26,471 nucleotides of DNA, from contig JAFGKV010000028.1 in NCBI GenBank assembly GCA_016928395.1, positions 1-26,471 on the forward strand, written 5' to 3'. The stretch comes from Candidatus Fermentibacterota bacterium. Lineage in GTDB: Bacteria > JAFGKV01. Shown here piece after piece: positions 22,982-26,471 of this stretch. A program made the translations under genes and the position numbers. The notes beneath the pieces are model-generated. The model worked only from the letters and a program-made list of their open reading frames with translations. It had not been told where the DNA came from and ran no database searches. Every line of letters starts with the position of its first letter. The first letter of the stretch is position 1.

Positions 22982-24616
22982 ATGAAGAAGGGCCTTGTCT
23001 GGCGGCTAGTTGTGGTGGCTGCGGTCCTAGTGGCCGCGATCATTATCCTGATTCCGACGTTTCGGTTTTACCGGCTTTCTCCCAGTCAGCGTGAGGAAAT
23101 GGCACCCAGCAGGCTCGCGCGACTGCGGGCGAAGGCGCTGCACCTGGGGCTAGATCTCCGCGGCGGCACTCATCTGGTCTTGGAAGTGGACCAACGCAAC
23201 CTCACGGAGGATCAGCGTAAGGATGCCGCAGAGCGTGCCATGGAGACGATTCGGAACCGCATCGATGAATTCGGTGTGGCCGAACCAATCGTGCAACGCC
23301 AGGGGGAGAATCGCATTGTCGTCCAGCTGCCCGGCGTTGATGCAGCCCGAGCGAAGGAGTTAGTCCGGCGGACCGCCTTTCTGGAGTTTCGGCTGGTGGA
23401 GGATCCGGTCAATGTTCAGGCCGCCATCCAGCGCATGGATGAAGTCGCCTCGCACATGGAGGTAGACCTTTCCGACGCGGCATCCCCCGAGAGACCCGAG
23501 GGTACCATCGAAGGGTTGTTTGACGAGCCCGGGGATTCCACGGACGTACCCGGCGTCACCGCCGATATGAAGCTGAAGCACCCCTTGGCTTCGCGCATCT
23601 ACATCGTGGACAATGGCGTATGTTCTGTCCCTACAGACGAAGAACCAGTCGTGCGCCGTTTCCTGAGTGAACCGTCAGTACAGCGGGTCTTGGGCCGGGA
23701 TATCGGCTTCGTGTGGGGCCAGACTTTCACCGACGCGCGAGGCGGCTCATATCGTCATCTGTACTTGCTGAAGAGCGAGCCGAAGGTGACGGGGGAGGCG
23801 CTCTCCAACGCCCAAATGGGTGTCGATTACGACAGCGGGACCCCCGCAGTGGACTTCTTCCTCAATCGTCGCGGCGGGAGGAGATTCGGCGCCATCACCA
23901 AGGAGAATGTCGGGAAGCTCCTGGCCATCGTGCTGGACAATGTCGTCCAGTCCGCACCGCGGATCAATTCCGAAATTCGCACGAGAGGGCAGATCACCGG
24001 GTCATTCACGGAGAACGAAGCCAGGGACCTGGCCGTGGTCCTCCGCACTGGCGCTCTCCCCGCGCCGGTGATAATCAGTGAAGAGCGAACCGTTGGGCCA
24101 TCGCTGGGAGAGGACTCGATACGCCGCGGACTTCGCGCGGGTCTGGTCGGGCTTGCTTTGGTCGTTGCCTTCATGCTGGTGTACTACAAGGCCGCGGGGC
24201 TTCTCGCTACCGGGGCACTCTCTTTGAACATCCTGTTGCTCATCGCCGGTTTGGCGCTCTTCGGTGCGACGCTTACCCTCCCGGGTATCGCGGGCATCGT
24301 CCTGACCATCGGTATGGCGGTTGACGCCAATGTGCTCATCTATGAACGCCTTCGAGAGGAGTTGCGGTCGGGCAAGACCGTGGCTGCATCCATCGCGGCG
24401 GGCTATTCCCGGGCATTCCTCACCATTCTCGACTCCAACGTCACGACATTGTTGACCGCGTTGATCCTCCTCCAGTTCGGCTCTGGCCCGATCAAGGGCT
24501 TCGCCGTCACGTTGTCGCTGGGCATAGTGTTCAGCATGTTCACGGCACTGTTTGTCACCAGACTGGTGTATGATCTGGTGATGAGCCGCTGGCCGCTCAC
24601 CAAGCTGAGCATATAG
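22982..24616 (+). CDS. secD: Protein translocase subunit SecD
   Basis: 544 residues. TM1 (about 8-29), then a large periplasmic P1 domain starting with LGLDLRGGTHLVLEVD and IRNRIDEFGVAEP, carrying IVVQLPGV. Later come the conserved QTFTDARGGSYRHLYLL region, VTGEALSNAQMGVDYDSG, LAIVLDNVVQSAPRIN and GQITGSFTENEARDLAVVLR. Five further helices with LTIGMAVDANVLIYERLREE carry the proton-path aspartate, and LDSNVTTLLTALILL follows. SecDF uses the proton motive force to pull preproteins across the inner membrane. ATG 22982 begins MKKGLVWRL, a normal N-terminus; the frame is open further upstream but gives no SecD-like sequence. secF follows after ten bases. Confidence 0.97.
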   Translation: MKKGLVWRLVVVAAVLVAAIIILIPTFRFYRLSPSQREEMAPSRLARLRAKALHLGLDLRGGTHLVLEVDQRNLTEDQRKDAAERAMETIRNRIDEFGVAEPIVQRQGENRIVVQLPGVDAARAKELVRRTAFLEFRLVEDPVNVQAAIQRMDEVASHMEVDLSDAASPERPEGTIEGLFDEPGDSTDVPGVTADMKLKHPLASRIYIVDNGVCSVPTDEEPVVRRFLSEPSVQRVLGRDIGFVWGQTFTDARGGSYRHLYLLKSEPKVTGEALSNAQMGVDYDSGTPAVDFFLNRRGGRRFGAITKENVGKLLAIVLDNVVQSAPRINSEIRTRGQITGSFTENEARDLAVVLRTGALPAPVIISEERTVGPSLGEDSIRRGLRAGLVGLALVVAFMLVYYKAAGLLATGALSLNILLLIAGLALFGATLTLPGIAGIVLTIGMAVDANVLIYERLREELRSGKTVAASIAAGYSRAFLTILDSNVTTLLTALILLQFGSGPIKGFAVTLSLGIVFSMFTALFVTRLVYDLVMSRWPLTKLSI

Positions 24617-24626
24617 AGAGGCCGCG

Positions 24627-25544
24627 ATGCAGATTTTCCAGACTACCAGAATCGACTTCGTCCGTCTTCGCCATATCGCCCTTGTCATCAGCGCTGCCGC
24701 CATCCTGGCCAGCATCACACTGCTCTCCTTGGGCAGACTGAAGATGGGAGTTGACTTTACCGGCGGGCATCTCGTGCAGGTACGCTTCGAGGGAGGCACG
24801 GTCGCTATCGGGCGCCTCCGGCAGATTCTTTTTGATGGCGGCATCTCCAATGCGGAGGTGCAATCCTTCACCGAGGGCCTAGAGTATGTGGTACGGGCGC
24901 CCCTGGCTGAGGAGGCTGAGGGCGGGAGCGGAACTAAACTCGAACGGGTTCTGGCCGCGGGTTTTCCTGAAGGATTTGAGATCGTACGCACAGAGGATGT
25001 TGGGCCCAAGATCGGCGCGGAGCTATCCCGAAACGCACTCCGGGCGATTTTGTGGGCCTTAGGCCTCATTCTCGTCTACATCTCATGGCGGTTTGAGCTG
25101 CGGTTTGCCGTGGGAGCCGTCATTGCACTAGCCCACGATGTTCTCATCACTGCCGGCGTGCTAGCGTTCACGGGCCGTGAGGTGAGTCTCTCGGTCGTGG
25201 CGGCCCTGCTCACCATCGTGGGGTACAGCCTCAATGACACCATCGTCATCTTCGACAGAATCCGGGAGGAGCTTAGGCTTCAGCGGCGGGAGCCGCTGCC
25301 AGCCGTGATCAATGCCGGCATCAACAAGAGCCTCTCTCGCACGGTCATCACCTCAGTCACCACCCTTGTCGTGCTCCTCATGCTCTATGTGTTTGGTGGA
25401 AAGGTGATCAATGATTTCGCCTTCACCCTTCTGTTCGGCGTGCTCATCGGGACCTACTCCTCCATGTTCGTGGCCAGCCCCGTCGTGCTGGAGTGGGAAC
25501 GAATCAAGCCTCGAAGCCGAAGGACAAAGAGGACCGAATCCTGA
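24627..25544 (+). CDS. secF: Protein translocase subunit SecF
   Basis: 305 residues with six membrane helices. Signatures: MGVDFTGGHLVQV after TM1, EDVGPKIGAELSRNALRAIL before TM2, YISWRFELRFAVGAVIALAH, the proton-path motif VGYSLNDTIVIFDRIREEL and the final TLLFGVLIGTYSSMFVASP. It forms the SecDF complex with the product of the preceding gene. The ATG at 24627 has GAGAGG a few bases upstream. The tail is basic (KPRSRRTKR). Its TGA (25542-25544) lies within a CTGA that appears to start the next gene. Confidence 0.97.
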   Translation: MQIFQTTRIDFVRLRHIALVISAAAILASITLLSLGRLKMGVDFTGGHLVQVRFEGGTVAIGRLRQILFDGGISNAEVQSFTEGLEYVVRAPLAEEAEGGSGTKLERVLAAGFPEGFEIVRTEDVGPKIGAELSRNALRAILWALGLILVYISWRFELRFAVGAVIALAHDVLITAGVLAFTGREVSLSVVAALLTIVGYSLNDTIVIFDRIREELRLQRREPLPAVINAGINKSLSRTVITSVTTLVVLLMLYVFGGKVINDFAFTLLFGVLIGTYSSMFVASPVVLEWERIKPRSRRTKRTES

Positions 25545-25975
25545 GACTGCTGGCCTCGGTGCTACTCCTGAGTCTGGCCGGGTATGCCCCGGTGAGGGCG
25601 GAATGTACGAAATGGCCCTGGCCTGATTTGGCCAAGGCACTAAGAGATGGGGATACTCGCACCATCGCATCCATGATCGGTGGTGGGCGGGTGTCCTTGA
25701 ATATAGACGGTATTCCTCCCGGCAGCTACACCGCGGCCCAGGCCGGCCGGCTCTTGGGGGGGTTCTTCAAGTCAACGACGGCGCGGCGGGTGGAGTATCG
25801 TGGCTGCGGTGCGTCCGGTATGATCAGGTGGGCGGACGCCGTGCTCTTCTATCGCGTGGCAGGAAGCGCCCATCGGGTTGAGGAACGTATCTTGCTTGAG
25901 ATGTGCGGCAGTGGCGAAGACGCGGTGCTGTGCGGCATGCGCAGCGCGTCACCCCCGCAGTTGAGTGCGTCCTGA
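25541..25975 (+). CDS. Small exported protein, DUF4783-like (NTF2-type fold), probable CTG start
   Basis: 144 residues if it starts at CTG 25541: a compact signal peptide (RLLASVLLLSLAGYAPVRA, cleavage before Glu-Cys) and a mature domain. The domain has LAKALRDGDTRTIASMIGG, RVSLNIDGIPPGSYTAAQAG and LLGGFFKST. The order (alternating residues after a small-amplitude helix, then Y-S/T-QA, then FF) is that of DUF4783-like proteins I know mostly from Bacteroidota and related phyla, whose function is unknown. Four cysteines in the mature part (ECT, RGCG, EMCG, LCGM) could form disulfides. CTG is favoured because AAAGAGGA (25526-25533) lies seven bases upstream and CTGA overlaps the secF stop in the same manner as the ATGA and GTGA junctions elsewhere. 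GTG 25493 is an in-frame alternative that would bury the signal peptide behind 16 charged residues. Confidence 0.75.
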   Translation: MRLLASVLLLSLAGYAPVRAECTKWPWPDLAKALRDGDTRTIASMIGGGRVSLNIDGIPPGSYTAAQAGRLLGGFFKSTTARRVEYRGCGASGMIRWADAVLFYRVAGSAHRVEERILLEMCGSGEDAVLCGMRSASPPQLSAS

Positions 25976-26027
25976 GGGCGCAGACACACCGGCATATCGG
26001 AGGTTGCGTTGGCAGCCTAGAAGGTGC

Positions 26028-26036
26028 TAAGGAGGT
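26028..26036 (+). promoter_or_regulatory. Near-perfect ribosome binding site of the TPR gene
   Basis: TAAGGAGGT matches the anti-Shine-Dalgarno sequence over nine bases, the strongest site in the window. It lies five bases before GTG 26042 but fourteen before ATG 26051, and so decides the start in favour of GTG. Confidence 0.7.
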
Positions 26037-26041
26037 ATTGA

Positions 26042-26471
26042 GTGCATAGCATGTCACTACGTGTTGTTCTTCTCGGCTGTGTGGCACTTCTGGCCACACC
26101 GCTTCTCAGCGATGCAGCGGATCCGGCTGCGGCCGAGCACTACAATGCAGGAGTCGCCAGTATCGAGGCGAGGGATTTTGACAAGGCTCTGGACAATTTC
26201 TCGCAGTCGTTGACCATCGACCCGGACTACGCCGAGGCACACTACGGCATGGGGCTCGCCTATCTGGGAATGGGTGACAGCGACCAGGCTTTGGCCAGCT
26301 TCACCAAGGCAGTGGCCAACGACCCGGCTCATGCCCAGGCGCATTTCAACCGGGGCAAGATCCTGTTCAACAAGGCGAGGACGGCTGAGGCGATTGACGC
26401 CTACTTTGCAGCAGTGCAGGCCAATGCCGAGTACACTGAGGCATATTTCGCCATGGGGACTGCTCAGAAGA
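26042..26471 (+). CDS. Exported tetratricopeptide-repeat protein (partial, 3' end beyond window)
   Basis: 143 codons are visible. A signal peptide (core LRVVLLGCVALLATPLL) is followed by at least three TPR units: AAEHYNAGVASIEARDFDKA, AEAHYGMGLAYLGMGDSDQA and AQAHFNRGKILFNKARTAEA, with a fourth beginning at the window edge. The GLAYLG and A-Y-G-A spacing is the standard 34-residue TPR rhythm. It is probably periplasmic and mediates protein contacts; no partner can be named, though its position after secDF and a DUF4783-like exported protein suggests envelope work. GTG 26042 is chosen over ATG 26051 because of the ribosome site spacing; both keep the signal peptide. A 66-base gap separates it from the preceding gene. 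Confidence 0.85.
   Translation, partial: MHSMSLRVVLLGCVALLATPLLSDAADPAAAEHYNAGVASIEARDFDKALDNFSQSLTIDPDYAEAHYGMGLAYLGMGDSDQALASFTKAVANDPAHAQAHFNRGKILFNKARTAEAIDAYFAAVQANAEYTEAYFAMGTAQK

Noticed and set aside
24002-25069. 355-codon minus-strand frame across secD and secF
   Set aside because: Its translation is rich in Arg, Ser and Pro and matches nothing; secD and secF on the other strand are unambiguous.
1-26471. CRISPR array, insertion sequence, tRNA or prophage
   Set aside because: No regularly spaced short repeats, transposase-like protein, terminal inverted repeats, tRNA cloverleaf or phage genes were seen.

Overview
The window is about 26.5 kb of GC-rich (roughly 60-65% by eye), densely packed DNA with every convincing gene on the + strand. 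The organism is a Gram-negative (diderm) bacterium: there is a full Tol-Pal set (pal, cpoB, tolQ, tolR, a tolA/tonB-like gene, tolB), lipoprotein signals, SecDF and many exported proteins. The gene content (DUF58/BatA/MoxR, a DUF4783-like exported protein after secF, nadC-birA-coaX next to each other, a high-GC genome) fits a GC-rich lineage of the Fibrobacterota-Chlorobi-Bacteroidota superphylum or a neighbouring candidate phylum. This placement is inference and not proven by any single gene.

Region 1 (1-4548) is the accessory part. It holds the tail of an unidentified gene, a multi-pass DUF2142/GT-C-like membrane protein, and two tandem paralogous exported proteins. Each paralog has three repeats of a predicted beta-sandwich module and one C-terminal membrane anchor. 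This is the least explained block and the best candidate for an undescribed surface system. Region 2 (4549-4928) has no convincing gene; it carries a promoter-like site and a hairpin ahead of pal.

Region 3 (4929-9273) is the Tol-Pal envelope machine in the order pal-cpoB-tolQ-tolR-tolA-tolB, a cyclic rearrangement of the usual tolQRAB-pal-cpoB. A sharply AT-rich patch lies in the first half of tolR. Region 4 (9389-21977) is a run of 13 genes joined by overlaps or gaps of at most 19 bases: DUF58, BatA-like, MoxR, PAP2-family, nadC, birA, coaX, pdxA, FtsE-like, FtsX-like, holB, ricT and a KsgA/RsmA-like gene. It mixes envelope stress or chaperone functions, cofactor synthesis (NAD, biotin attachment, CoA, PLP), cell division, replication and RNA metabolism. 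Two members look catalytically altered. The FtsE-like ATPase lacks the Walker B glutamate, the Q-loop glutamine and the H-loop histidine. The KsgA-like methyltransferase has ALPY instead of NLPY and lacks other SAM-site residues.

Region 5 (22049-26471) holds pdxJ, secD, secF, a small exported DUF4783-like protein whose best start is a CTG overlapping the secF stop, and the 5' part of an exported TPR protein that runs off the window. No RNA genes, insertion sequences, CRISPR arrays or convincing intrinsic terminators were seen.
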